NCBI GenBank assembly: GCA_964458575.1 | Contig: CAYWMD010000066.1 | Span: forward strand, 1-34,722 | Direction of reading: 5' to 3' | Source of the DNA: CAYWMD01 sp964458575 | GTDB lineage: Bacteria; Verrucomicrobiota; Verrucomicrobiia; Limisphaerales; JADLHS01 | Length of the DNA stretch: 34,722 nt | Shown here: positions 1 to 7,489 of the stretch, in pieces | How the letters are laid out: the number at the start of each line of letters is the position of its first letter | Numbering within the stretch: position 1 is the first letter of the stretch | Notes under the pieces: generated by a model | What the model saw: only the letters and a program-made list of their open reading frames with translations | Database searches by the model: none | What the model was told of the DNA's origin: nothing | Made by a program: the position numbers and the translations under genes

Positions 1-1
1 C

Positions 2-2230
2 TCCGCAGCCAGCATCACCAACCGGTTGGAAAAGGTGGATCTGGACCGGTTGGTTGACGGCTTTCGCCATCGTCCGGGGAAGCAGGCTTGGGATGGCGAA
101 CATGTTGGCAAATGGTTGCATGCCGCCACGTTGGAATGGGTCAACAGTGGTGATCCGGTTTTGCGCACGAAACTGGACTACGTGGCGGTCGAACTGGCCA
201 GCTGCCAGACGACCGATGGTTATCTGGGCACCTATTTGGAAAAAAAGCGCTGGACCTCTTGGGACGTGTGGGTTCACAAGTACAATCTAATCGGCCTGGT
301 CACTTACGTCCGTTACACCGGCAATACAAACCTGCTGCCCACCTGCACTCGCATGGCGGATTTGCTCTGCGAAACCCTCGGTGATGAGCCGGGCAAACGC
401 GACATCATCAAGTCCGGGGAGCACGTCGGCATGGCGCCGACCAGCGTTTTGGAGCCGATGGTGTTGCTCTACCGCTTGACGGGCAAACCGCGTTATCTCG
501 ATTTCTGCAAATACATCCTGCGTGCATGGGAACAACCAAACGGCCCGCATCTCATCTCGACGCTGCTCAACGAGAAACGCGTGGATAAAGTCGGTAATGG
601 CAAAGCCTACGAAATGCTGTCCTGTCTGAATGGTGCTTTGGAATTCTACCGCACTACCGGCGACAAAAGGATTCTCACAGCCTGTTTGAATGCCTGGCAG
701 GACATCGTGGACAAAAGGATCTATCTCACCGGGGCCATGAGTTATCGGGAACTTTTCCACGGCGATTTTGATCTTCCCAACGTCAACGATGTCGGTGAAA
801 CGTGCGTTACCGTCACCTGGCTGCAGCTCAATGCACAGCTGCTGCGGTTGACCGGTGAGGCCCGGTTTGCCGACCAGCTTGAACGGGTCATTCTCAACCA
901 ACTGCTCGGCGCCCAGCTCGCCGACGGCTCCGGTTGGGGTTACTACGTGCAGATGGAAGGCAAGAAACCCTACTACAAGGGAGACGAGAACGGTGTCCCG
1001 GGTGTCGGTTTCACCTGCTGTCTGTCCAGTGGCCCGCGCGGGCTGGCGCTCATTCCCACCGTTGCCGTGACCACGGATGCGGAGGGCGTGGTGGTTAATC
1101 TCTACGAATCCGGGCACGCCCGGCTCACACTGCGCAACGGCACGCCGGTTGAGATTGTGACCGACACCCTGTATCCCGGTGAAGATACAATCCGATTTAC
1201 CGTCGCTCCAGTCGCGAAGAAATCCTTCGCGGTCAAATTACGAATCCCGGCGTGGTGTCGTACCGCTTCCATGGCGCTCAACGGCAGGTTCGTGAAGATC
1301 AAGCCCGGACGCGATGGTTACGTGAAGCTCAAACGCGCTTGGAAACCCGGCGACCGGATTGAGCTGAACTTGAAGCAGGAAGCGCAACTGATCGTCGGTG
1401 ACCACAACAACCGTGACCGGGTTGCAATCCTTTACGGCCCGCTGGTTCTGGCGGCTGACGCTGGTTTGCTCCAGCTCAACGGGCAAACGCTCACCTCTTT
1501 TGCCATCGCCAAGCCGGATGTAACCGCGCTGGCGCTCACAGCCGAACCCGCTCCGGCCGGCATGAGGTCATGGCCGGGCGCACAGGTCTTTCGCATCAAC
1601 GCCGTGAGCCGCAATGATGGATCGCCCATAACCGTGCGCCTGATGTCCTTCGCCGACGCGGGCGGCACCGACTCCAACTATCAAGTCTGGCTGCCGCTGC
1701 CGGAATACGTTGCACCGGTCGTGCCGATCGCAAACACCCCGCCCCCGCTCCAACCGGCGACTCTCGCTCCGCCGGGCGCAACGGTTCGGATCAATGCCGG
1801 CTCTCGCACCAATTTCATGGATGCCGCCGGAAACATCTGGCTGTCTGATCGCGGTTTTGAAGGTGGCGAGTTGTCCGTCCGCCAGAGCGACATGAGAATC
1901 GAGAACACCACCATTGCGGAAATCTATCGCTCCGAGCATTGGGGCATGCGTTCCTTTTCCCATCCGGTGCATAACGGCAAGTATCTGGTGAAGCTCCATT
2001 TTGCCGAAACCTGGGATGGAGTCATCGGTCCGCAGGGACGGGTCTTTTCCTTCAACGTGGAAGGACAGGAGTTCAAAGATGTTGATGTTTGGCAAAAAAC
2101 CGGCGGCCCGCGCCGTCCCCATATCGAGAGCATCAAATTGGATGTTCTCGACAGCAAACTCGACATCACGTTCGAGAGCGGCATGGACAATCCAGAAATC
2201 AACGGCATCGAGATCATTCCGACCCCATGA
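2..2230 (+). CDS. GH127-family beta-L-arabinofuranosidase-type glycoside hydrolase with C-terminal malectin domain (5' end outside window)
   Basis: The frame is open from base 2 with no convincing start, and the visible protein begins inside the family's N-terminal region (a W-DGEHVGKWLHAA stretch near 82-127), so the gene begins left of the window. The GH127 zinc/catalytic set is present: a G-E-T-C motif at 794-805 supplies Glu and Cys, and a T-C-C motif at 1013-1021 supplies the paired cysteines, one of which is the nucleophile in characterised GH127 enzymes. An (alpha/alpha)6 barrel is followed by beta-sandwich segments and then, from about 1779 to 2227, a malectin-like carbohydrate-binding domain (INAGS, then D-AGN-W). 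Family members remove beta-L-arabinofuranose from plant glycans; the exact substrate is not readable here. It is first in a + strand run with a sugar symporter and two further carbohydrate-related genes. Malectin fusions are common in Planctomycetes-Verrucomicrobia-type genomes. Confidence 0.85.
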   Translation, partial: SAASITNRLEKVDLDRLVDGFRHRPGKQAWDGEHVGKWLHAATLEWVNSGDPVLRTKLDYVAVELASCQTTDGYLGTYLEKKRWTSWDVWVHKYNLIGLVTYVRYTGNTNLLPTCTRMADLLCETLGDEPGKRDIIKSGEHVGMAPTSVLEPMVLLYRLTGKPRYLDFCKYILRAWEQPNGPHLISTLLNEKRVDKVGNGKAYEMLSCLNGALEFYRTTGDKRILTACLNAWQDIVDKRIYLTGAMSYRELFHGDFDLPNVNDVGETCVTVTWLQLNAQLLRLTGEARFADQLERVILNQLLGAQLADGSGWGYYVQMEGKKPYYKGDENGVPGVGFTCCLSSGPRGLALIPTVAVTTDAEGVVVNLYESGHARLTLRNGTPVEIVTDTLYPGEDTIRFTVAPVAKKSFAVKLRIPAWCRTASMALNGRFVKIKPGRDGYVKLKRAWKPGDRIELNLKQEAQLIVGDHNNRDRVAILYGPLVLAADAGLLQLNGQTLTSFAIAKPDVTALALTAEPAPAGMRSWPGAQVFRINAVSRNDGSPITVRLMSFADAGGTDSNYQVWLPLPEYVAPVVPIANTPPPLQPATLAPPGATVRINAGSRTNFMDAAGNIWLSDRGFEGGELSVRQSDMRIENTTIAEIYRSEHWGMRSFSHPVHNGKYLVKLHFAETWDGVIGPQGRVFSFNVEGQEFKDVDVWQKTGGPRRPHIESIKLDVLDSKLDITFESGMDNPEINGIEIIPTP

Positions 2231-2268
2231 AGGTCAGCAAACGAAATGACACCACCAGGGGCACTCGA

Positions 2269-2356
2269 GTGGGCTCCCCGGAGTTTCTGACGTACGACAA
2301 TGGCTCGGAGTTCATTACCAATGATCGTGCAACGGTGGCTAAAGGCCAATGTGATC
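2269..2356 (+). pseudogene. Remnant of an IS transposase (rve integrase core), frameshifted
   Basis: In one frame the bases after 2269 read G-S-P-E-F-L-T-Y-D-N-G-S-E-F-I, the hallmark block around the second catalytic aspartate of DDE integrase-core transposases (IS3/IS481-like, usually PE-x-[IL]-x-x-DNG-x-EF). Shifting by one base after about 2326 gives V-Q-R-W-L-K-A-N-V-I (2327-2356), which is how that family normally continues. The upstream and downstream parts of a transposase are missing, so this is a short decayed scrap of about 90 bases between the GH127 and symporter genes. I see no terminal inverted repeats. Confidence 0.65.
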
Positions 2357-2358
2357 AG

Positions 2359-3747
2359 ATGACCACGCAGGCCGAACCCACTTCCGTGAAACTTTCGTTC
2401 CGCGAAAAATTCGGCTACGGCCTCGGCGACACCGCCAGCAATTTCGTGTGGGCGCTCATGATGAACTTCATCATGTTCTACTACACCGACATCTTCGGCA
2501 TCACCGCCGCCGCCGCCGGGACGATGCTGCTGTTTGCCCGCAGTACGGACGGCGTGGTGGATTTCTTCATCGGCGCGATGGCCGACCGCACGAAATCCCG
2601 GTGGGGACGTTTCCGTCCCTATCTCGTCTGGCTGTGCGTCCCGCTGGCCGTTGTGTTTGTCCTCGCGTTCACCACGCCGAACCTCAGTCCCGCCGGCAAA
2701 CTCGTCTGGGCCTGGGTCACCTACAACCTCCTCATGCTGCTCTATTCAGCCATCAACATTCCCTACGGCGCGCTCTCCGGCGTGATGACAGATGACCCGC
2801 TGGAACGCACGAGCCTGAATTCCTACCGGATGGCCCTCGCGCAAATCGGCGGGATTATCGCGAACTCCAGTTTCATGGTGCTCATCGTCAAACTGGCCGC
2901 GGACAATCAACAACTCGGCGCCCAACGCACCGTCATGCTGTTCAGCGTCGTCGCCATCGTGCTGTTTCTGGTTTCCTTCTGGACCACGAAAGAACGCATC
3001 CACCCGCCGGCGGAACAGAAGACGAAGCTGATCGAGGACCTGAAAACGCTCTTCCGCAACCGGCACTGGGTCATGATGTTCACCACCGGCATCGTGAACA
3101 TCACCCTCGCCGTGGTGCGCGGCACGGTGGGCATCTACTACCTGAAGAGCTACCTCAAATGGAATGGCGAACGCATCGGCACGTTCTTTCTCGTCAGCGG
3201 CCTGGCCATGACGTTCGGGGCCATGATGACGCGGTTCGCCGTCAAGGCGCTGGGCAAGAAATTCGCGTTCATCACCAGCATGGTGCTGGTGGCGCTCACG
3301 GCCGTTCCTTTCTATTGGATCAAGCCCGACCAAACCGCGCTGGTTTACACCTTTCAGGTTCTCGGCATGATGTGCGCTGGCATCAACGCCACGTTGTTCT
3401 GGGCGCTGGTCGCCGACACCGCCGACTTCCAGGAATGGAAATTCAGCGTGCGCACGACCGGCGTGGTTTTTTCGGCCACGACCTGTGCGCAAAAAGCCGG
3501 CATGGGGATTGGCGCGGCGTTCGCCGGTTTTTTGATTTCGTATTTCGGCTACGTGCCCAACGCCGAGCAATCCGCCAATGCCCTTCGCGGCATCCTGCTG
3601 CTCAACAGTCTGATTCCGGCCGCCGGACTGCTGCTGCTGGCGGGCTTCTTCAGCATCTACGGACTGAACGAGCATGTCTGCAAAACCATACGCGAAGACC
3701 TGGCGCAACGGCGGGAGAAGGGGTTGCCCGCCGCGCTGGCCGCATGA
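2359..3747 (+). CDS. GPH-family (glycoside-pentoside-hexuronide) sugar:cation symporter, MFS fold
   Basis: The 462-residue protein has about 12 hydrophobic segments. It begins with the typical GPH opening (K-L-S-F-R-E-K-F-G-Y-G-L-G-D-T-A-S-N) and has the loop signature D-R-T-K-S-R-W-G-R-F-R-P-Y near residues 75-88. Family members import sugars or glycosides with Na+ or H+ across the inner membrane. I chose the ATG at 2359. An in-frame ATG at 2227 overlaps the GH127 stop, but the 44 residues it would add are translated from the transposase remnant, and GPH proteins normally start where 2359 does. A weak AAAGG lies at 2341-2345. The neighbours (GH127 upstream, two carbohydrate-related genes downstream, the next only 21 bases away) suggest uptake of a released pentose or oligosaccharide. 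The substrate is inferred only. Confidence 0.88.
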   Translation: MTTQAEPTSVKLSFREKFGYGLGDTASNFVWALMMNFIMFYYTDIFGITAAAAGTMLLFARSTDGVVDFFIGAMADRTKSRWGRFRPYLVWLCVPLAVVFVLAFTTPNLSPAGKLVWAWVTYNLLMLLYSAINIPYGALSGVMTDDPLERTSLNSYRMALAQIGGIIANSSFMVLIVKLAADNQQLGAQRTVMLFSVVAIVLFLVSFWTTKERIHPPAEQKTKLIEDLKTLFRNRHWVMMFTTGIVNITLAVVRGTVGIYYLKSYLKWNGERIGTFFLVSGLAMTFGAMMTRFAVKALGKKFAFITSMVLVALTAVPFYWIKPDQTALVYTFQVLGMMCAGINATLFWALVADTADFQEWKFSVRTTGVVFSATTCAQKAGMGIGAAFAGFLISYFGYVPNAEQSANALRGILLLNSLIPAAGLLLLAGFFSIYGLNEHVCKTIREDLAQRREKGLPAALAA

Positions 3748-3768
3748 GCGCCGGATGAACCCAGGACC

Positions 3769-6700
3769 ATGAAAACGCTGTTGCACCTGGGTCGCAGCCG
3801 GCTTTGCGCCAATCAGGATCCGGTTCGCGGCAGGTTGACGACGATCGCGGGCGAGGAGTTTTACCAAATTGCCAACTACGACCGGTTGCGTCCCTTCTTC
3901 CTGACGGTCGTCAGTGATTCGGATCACTGGCTGTTCATTTCCAGCAACGGCGGGCTGACGGCCGGCCGCCGCGACGCCGACCTCGCGCTGTTTCCCTACT
4001 ACACTGACGACAAGCTGCGCGACATGGCGGAAGTCAGCGGCAGCAAAACGTTGCTGCGCGTGCAACGGCAGGGCCGGAGCTTCCTCTGGGAACCATTCTC
4101 GGCGCGCGGTGAGGGCGTTTACCGCGTCCGCCGCAATCTCTACAAGAGCGTCTGGGGCAACCAGCTCATCTTCGAGGAGATCAACGATGACCTCGCGCTG
4201 ACGTTCCGGTACGGCTGGTGCAACAGCCAGCGATTCGGTTTCGTCCGCCGCGCGTGGCTGGCGAATGTCGGCAAGGCGGTAGTGCGACTGAAGTTGCTGG
4301 ATGGCATTCAAAACATCATGCCCTGCGGCACGGGCAGCCAGTTCAACCTCGAATACAGCACGCTGCTCGACGCCTACAAGCGCAGCGAACTGCTGTCGGA
4401 AACCGGCCTCGGCCTCTTCCGCCTGAGCGCGATTCCGATTGACCGGCCCGAACCCGCCGAAGCTCTGCGCACGACCGTGGCGTGGTCGCTTGGCTTGAAA
4501 CGGAAGGTGACACTGCTTTCGTCGGTCCAATTGGAGAACTTCCGGAGCGCCGACTTCGAAGTCGGCTCGACGCGATTGAATTCTCGAACCGTGCCGATCA
4601 GGAGATCGGCGCTCCAATCCGAGACTGATATTCGCGGCGAACGCGGCGCGTACCTAGTTCAAAGTGAAATGCGGCTTCCGCCCGGCGGCAGCGCCGACTG
4701 GTTGATTGTCGCCGATGTGAACCAGGGCCCATCCGAGGTTGCCCAGTTGGACCGCTTGCTCCGTCAGCCGGTTCAGTTGCGCAAGCTAGTCCTGGCCGAT
4801 GTGCAGCACGGCACGCAGGAATTGCAGCGCATCGTCGCCAGTGCCGACGGCTTGCAGCAAACCGCCCAGCCCCTCGGCTGTGCCCGGCATTACAGCAACA
4901 CGCTGTTCAACCTCATGCGCGGCGGCGTCTTCGCCGACGGCTACAATCTGGATTCGCACGACCTGCTCGCCTTCGCGCGCAACGCCAGCCCGCAACTGAT
5001 CGAGCGTCACGCCAAGTTCTTCCGCCGCCGGCCGAAGACGGTGCGCTACGCCGACATGGTTGCCGCTGCCGCCCAAGCCGGCGACCCGCAACTGGAGCGC
5101 GTTTGCCGCGAGTATTTGCCGCTCACTTTCAGCCGCCGCCACGGCGACCCGAGCCGTCCGTGGAATCGTTTTTCCATCACCACCCGCAGCGCCGACGGCA
5201 CGCGCAGCCTCAACTACGAGGGTAACTGGCGTGACATTTTCCAGAATTGGGAAGCGCTGGCGGTTTCACTCCCCGGCTACACGGCCGGGATGATTTGCCG
5301 CTTCCTCAACGCCTCGACCGCCGACGGCTACAATCCTTATCGCATCACCCGCAACGGCATTGACTGGGAAGTGGTTGACCCGCACGACCCGTGGTCCTAC
5401 ATCGGCTACTGGGGCGATCACCAGATCATCTACCTGCTGAAGCTCCTCGAACTGCTCGACCGCCACGATCCGGCGGAATTGCGCGCCCTGCTCGGACGCG
5501 AGATCTTTGCTTACGCGAACGTGCCTTATCGCATCAAGCCGTATGCGGACCTGCTCGCGAATCCCAAGGACACGGTGGTGTTCGATCACCCGCTTGAGAG
5601 GCTCATCCGCGAGCGCGTGCAAAGCCACGGCGCCGATGGAAAGCTGGTTTGGGACAAACGCGGCCAGGTGCGGTTGGTCAACCTGACGGAGAAGTTGCTC
5701 GTACCGCTACTCGCGAAACTGTCGAACTTCATCCCCGGCGCCGGCATCTGGCTCAACACCCAGCGCCCTGAGTGGAACGACGCGAACAACGCGCTCGTCG
5801 GCAACGGCTGTTCGATGGTGACGCTTTACTACCTGCGGCGGTATCTGGCGTTTCTGCAAAGCATCTTCGCCGGGGATTTCCCTCTCCCCTTCGGAACGGG
5901 AGAGGGTCAGGGTGAGGGGTCGCCTCGCAGTGATAGACACGCCCTTGCCTGCTCTGACCCCCTCACCCCGGCCCGCTCCCCCTCGGCGGGGGAGAGGGAG
6001 TTCATGCTGTCTGCCGAGGTCGCGACTTTCTTCTCTGCCATCCACGAAGTTTTGCAGCGTCACCGCCGATTGCTTTCTGGCGAAATATCGGACAGCCAAC
6101 GCAAGCGAGTGCTGGACGACCTGGGACGCGCCGGCACGCGCTACCGCCGGCGCATCTACGAGCGAGGTTTGTCGAATCGCAAAACCAAGCTTACCACCGC
6201 GCATCTCCTCGACTTTTTGTCCACGGCACTCGACTGGGTGAACCACTCGATCCAATCCAATCGCCGCAGGGATGGCCTTTACCACGCCTACAACCTGGTG
6301 CGGTTCGACTCCCCCACGAAGTTGCCCATCCGCCGCCTCTACGAAATGCTCGAAGGCCAGGTCGCCGTGCTCAGCTCAGGCCAGCTTTCGGCGGAGGAAT
6401 CGCTGGACCTGCTCACCGCGCTCCGTCGCAGCGCCCTGTATCGGGCCGACCAGCACAGCTATCTGCTTTATCCGAATCGCGAACTGCCGCACTTCGCGGA
6501 GAGGAACATCATCCCGCGCAAGGAACTCCGCCGTTCCAAGCTCCTCCGCCAACTGCTCGCCGACGGCAACCGCCAGCTCGTCGAGCGCGACGTGGCCGGG
6601 CGCGTCCACTTCCACGCCACCATCACAAATGCCCGCGACGTGAGGCGCATCCTCGACCGACTTGCCGCCACGCCGGTCGCCGCTCTGGCCAGACGCGAGA

Positions 6701-7389
6701 CGCCGCTGGTGCTGGAAATCTTCGAGCGTCTGTTCGACCACGAGTCCTTCACCGGCCGCTCCGGCACGTTTTTCGGCTACGAAGGCTTGGGCAGCATTTA
6801 CTGGCACATGGTTTCCAAGCTCCTGCTCGCTGCGCTGGAGACTTACTTCCGCGCGCTCGACTCCGGCGCTCCGGCGAACGTGTTGCAAGGCTTGGCCGAC
6901 TGCTACTACGACATCCGCGCCGGCATTGGCGACTGCAAGTCGCCTGAAAACTACGGCGCGTTCCCGATGGACCCGTACTCCCACACTCCCGCCCATGCTG
7001 GCGCACGCCAGCCCGGACTGACCGGACAGGTGAAGGAAGACATCCTTTGCCGCTGGGGTGAACTGGGCGTTTTTGTCGAGGAGGGGCGGATTTGTTTTCA
7101 CCCGCGCCTGCTGCGACGCGTGGAATTCCTCACCAAGCCGGCGCGTTTCCGTTACTTGGATCTTGCCGGGATGAGGCGCAGTATTCCCCTGCCGCCACGT
7201 TCGCTCGCGTTCACCTATTGTCAGACGCCGGTCATATACCGGCTCGCGGAAAAACCTTCACTCGTCGTCGCGCGAGCGGATGGAAACGAAACTCGCTGCG
7301 ATGAACTGCAACTCGACGCCGGCACGAGTCGCGACATCTTTGACCGCACCGGCCGCGTCGGGCAAATCGAAGTCGCGCTGAAAATCTAG
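3769..7389 (+). CDS. Large uncharacterised protein, possible multidomain (alpha/alpha)6 carbohydrate enzyme
   Basis: This is a 1206-residue protein with no signal peptide. I cannot place it in a named family with certainty. The first ~330 residues look beta-rich and lack the hydrophobic runs of membrane proteins, as in the N-terminal sandwich domains of GH94/GH65-type phosphorylases. The middle has helical barrel-like segments with conserved-looking aromatic/acidic motifs: W-R-D-I-F-Q-N-W near 489, Y-W-G-D-H-Q near 546, and P-E-W-N-D-A-N-N-A at 667-675, where D671 would be a candidate catalytic residue. A further helical part follows, with Y-Y-D-I-R-A-G-I-G-D near 1045 and M-D-P-Y-S-H near 1067. 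Two palindromic repeats are translated in frame (4544-4615 and 5880-6000). The gene starts 21 bases after the symporter stop, with AGGA close before the ATG, so it is probably co-transcribed and acts in the cytoplasm on the imported sugar. A carbohydrate role is inferred from context. Confidence 0.72.
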   Translation: MKTLLHLGRSRLCANQDPVRGRLTTIAGEEFYQIANYDRLRPFFLTVVSDSDHWLFISSNGGLTAGRRDADLALFPYYTDDKLRDMAEVSGSKTLLRVQRQGRSFLWEPFSARGEGVYRVRRNLYKSVWGNQLIFEEINDDLALTFRYGWCNSQRFGFVRRAWLANVGKAVVRLKLLDGIQNIMPCGTGSQFNLEYSTLLDAYKRSELLSETGLGLFRLSAIPIDRPEPAEALRTTVAWSLGLKRKVTLLSSVQLENFRSADFEVGSTRLNSRTVPIRRSALQSETDIRGERGAYLVQSEMRLPPGGSADWLIVADVNQGPSEVAQLDRLLRQPVQLRKLVLADVQHGTQELQRIVASADGLQQTAQPLGCARHYSNTLFNLMRGGVFADGYNLDSHDLLAFARNASPQLIERHAKFFRRRPKTVRYADMVAAAAQAGDPQLERVCREYLPLTFSRRHGDPSRPWNRFSITTRSADGTRSLNYEGNWRDIFQNWEALAVSLPGYTAGMICRFLNASTADGYNPYRITRNGIDWEVVDPHDPWSYIGYWGDHQIIYLLKLLELLDRHDPAELRALLGREIFAYANVPYRIKPYADLLANPKDTVVFDHPLERLIRERVQSHGADGKLVWDKRGQVRLVNLTEKLLVPLLAKLSNFIPGAGIWLNTQRPEWNDANNALVGNGCSMVTLYYLRRYLAFLQSIFAGDFPLPFGTGEGQGEGSPRSDRHALACSDPLTPARSPSAGEREFMLSAEVATFFSAIHEVLQRHRRLLSGEISDSQRKRVLDDLGRAGTRYRRRIYERGLSNRKTKLTTAHLLDFLSTALDWVNHSIQSNRRRDGLYHAYNLVRFDSPTKLPIRRLYEMLEGQVAVLSSGQLSAEESLDLLTALRRSALYRADQHSYLLYPNRELPHFAERNIIPRKELRRSKLLRQLLADGNRQLVERDVAGRVHFHATITNARDVRRILDRLAATPVAALARRETPLVLEIFERLFDHESFTGRSGTFFGYEGLGSIYWHMVSKLLLAALETYFRALDSGAPANVLQGLADCYYDIRAGIGDCKSPENYGAFPMDPYSHTPAHAGARQPGLTGQVKEDILCRWGELGVFVEEGRICFHPRLLRRVEFLTKPARFRYLDLAGMRRSIPLPPRSLAFTYCQTPVIYRLAEKPSLVVARADGNETRCDELQLDAGTSRDIFDRTGRVGQIEVALKI
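4544..4615. repeat. 72-bp palindromic repeat inside the 1206-residue gene
   Basis: The outer arms GGAGCGCCGA (4544-4553) and TCGGCGCTCC (4606-4615) are perfect inverted copies. Each end also forms its own hairpin: GCCGACTTCGAAGTCGGC (4549-4566) is a perfect 18-base palindrome, and GCCGATC-AGGA-GATCGGC lies at 4593-4610. The total length is 72 bases, exactly 24 codons, so it keeps frame and adds about residues 259-282 (reading R-S-A-D-F-E-V-G and on to R-R-S-A-L). This looks like a REP/MITE-type interspersed element that has become coding sequence. Only one copy is seen in the window. Confidence 0.7.
5880..6000. repeat. Paired-hairpin repeat inside the 1206-residue gene
   Basis: The left unit is a hairpin, CCCTCTCCCC-TTCGGAAC-GGGAGAGGG (5880-5906), followed by the tail TCAGGGTGAGGG (5907-5918). 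The right unit has the inverted tail CCCTCACCCCGG (5960-5971) followed by a second hairpin rich in CTCCCC/GGGGAG (to 6000). The same hairpin and tail occur at 14494-14653, so this is a dispersed repeat family. Here it is read through in frame, giving a Gly/Ser/Pro-rich stretch at about residues 704-744 that looks foreign to the surrounding helical protein. Confidence 0.75.
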
Positions 7390-7489
7390 CGCCATGCCTC
7401 GACAATCTCTTCCCATGAAACATCAATTCTTTGGCCGGCGTACCTGGCCCCCCGCGCCTGGCACAACCACATCAACCCTGCAGACAATC

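Noticed and set aside
2227..2358. Start of the symporter at the ATG overlapping the GH127 stop
   Set aside because: The overlap looks like translational coupling, but the added 44 residues come from the transposase remnant.
2746..4617. 623-codon open frame on the - strand
   Set aside because: It lies wholly antisense to the symporter and the 1206-residue gene; its Arg/Gln/His/Ala-rich composition is typical of a shadow frame in G+C-rich DNA.
6997..7012. Perfect hairpin GCTGGCG-CA-CGCCAGC in the 1206-residue gene
   Set aside because: It is short, and the encoded segment (M-D-P-Y-S-H region) looks like normal conserved protein, so it is probably chance rather than a third repeat.
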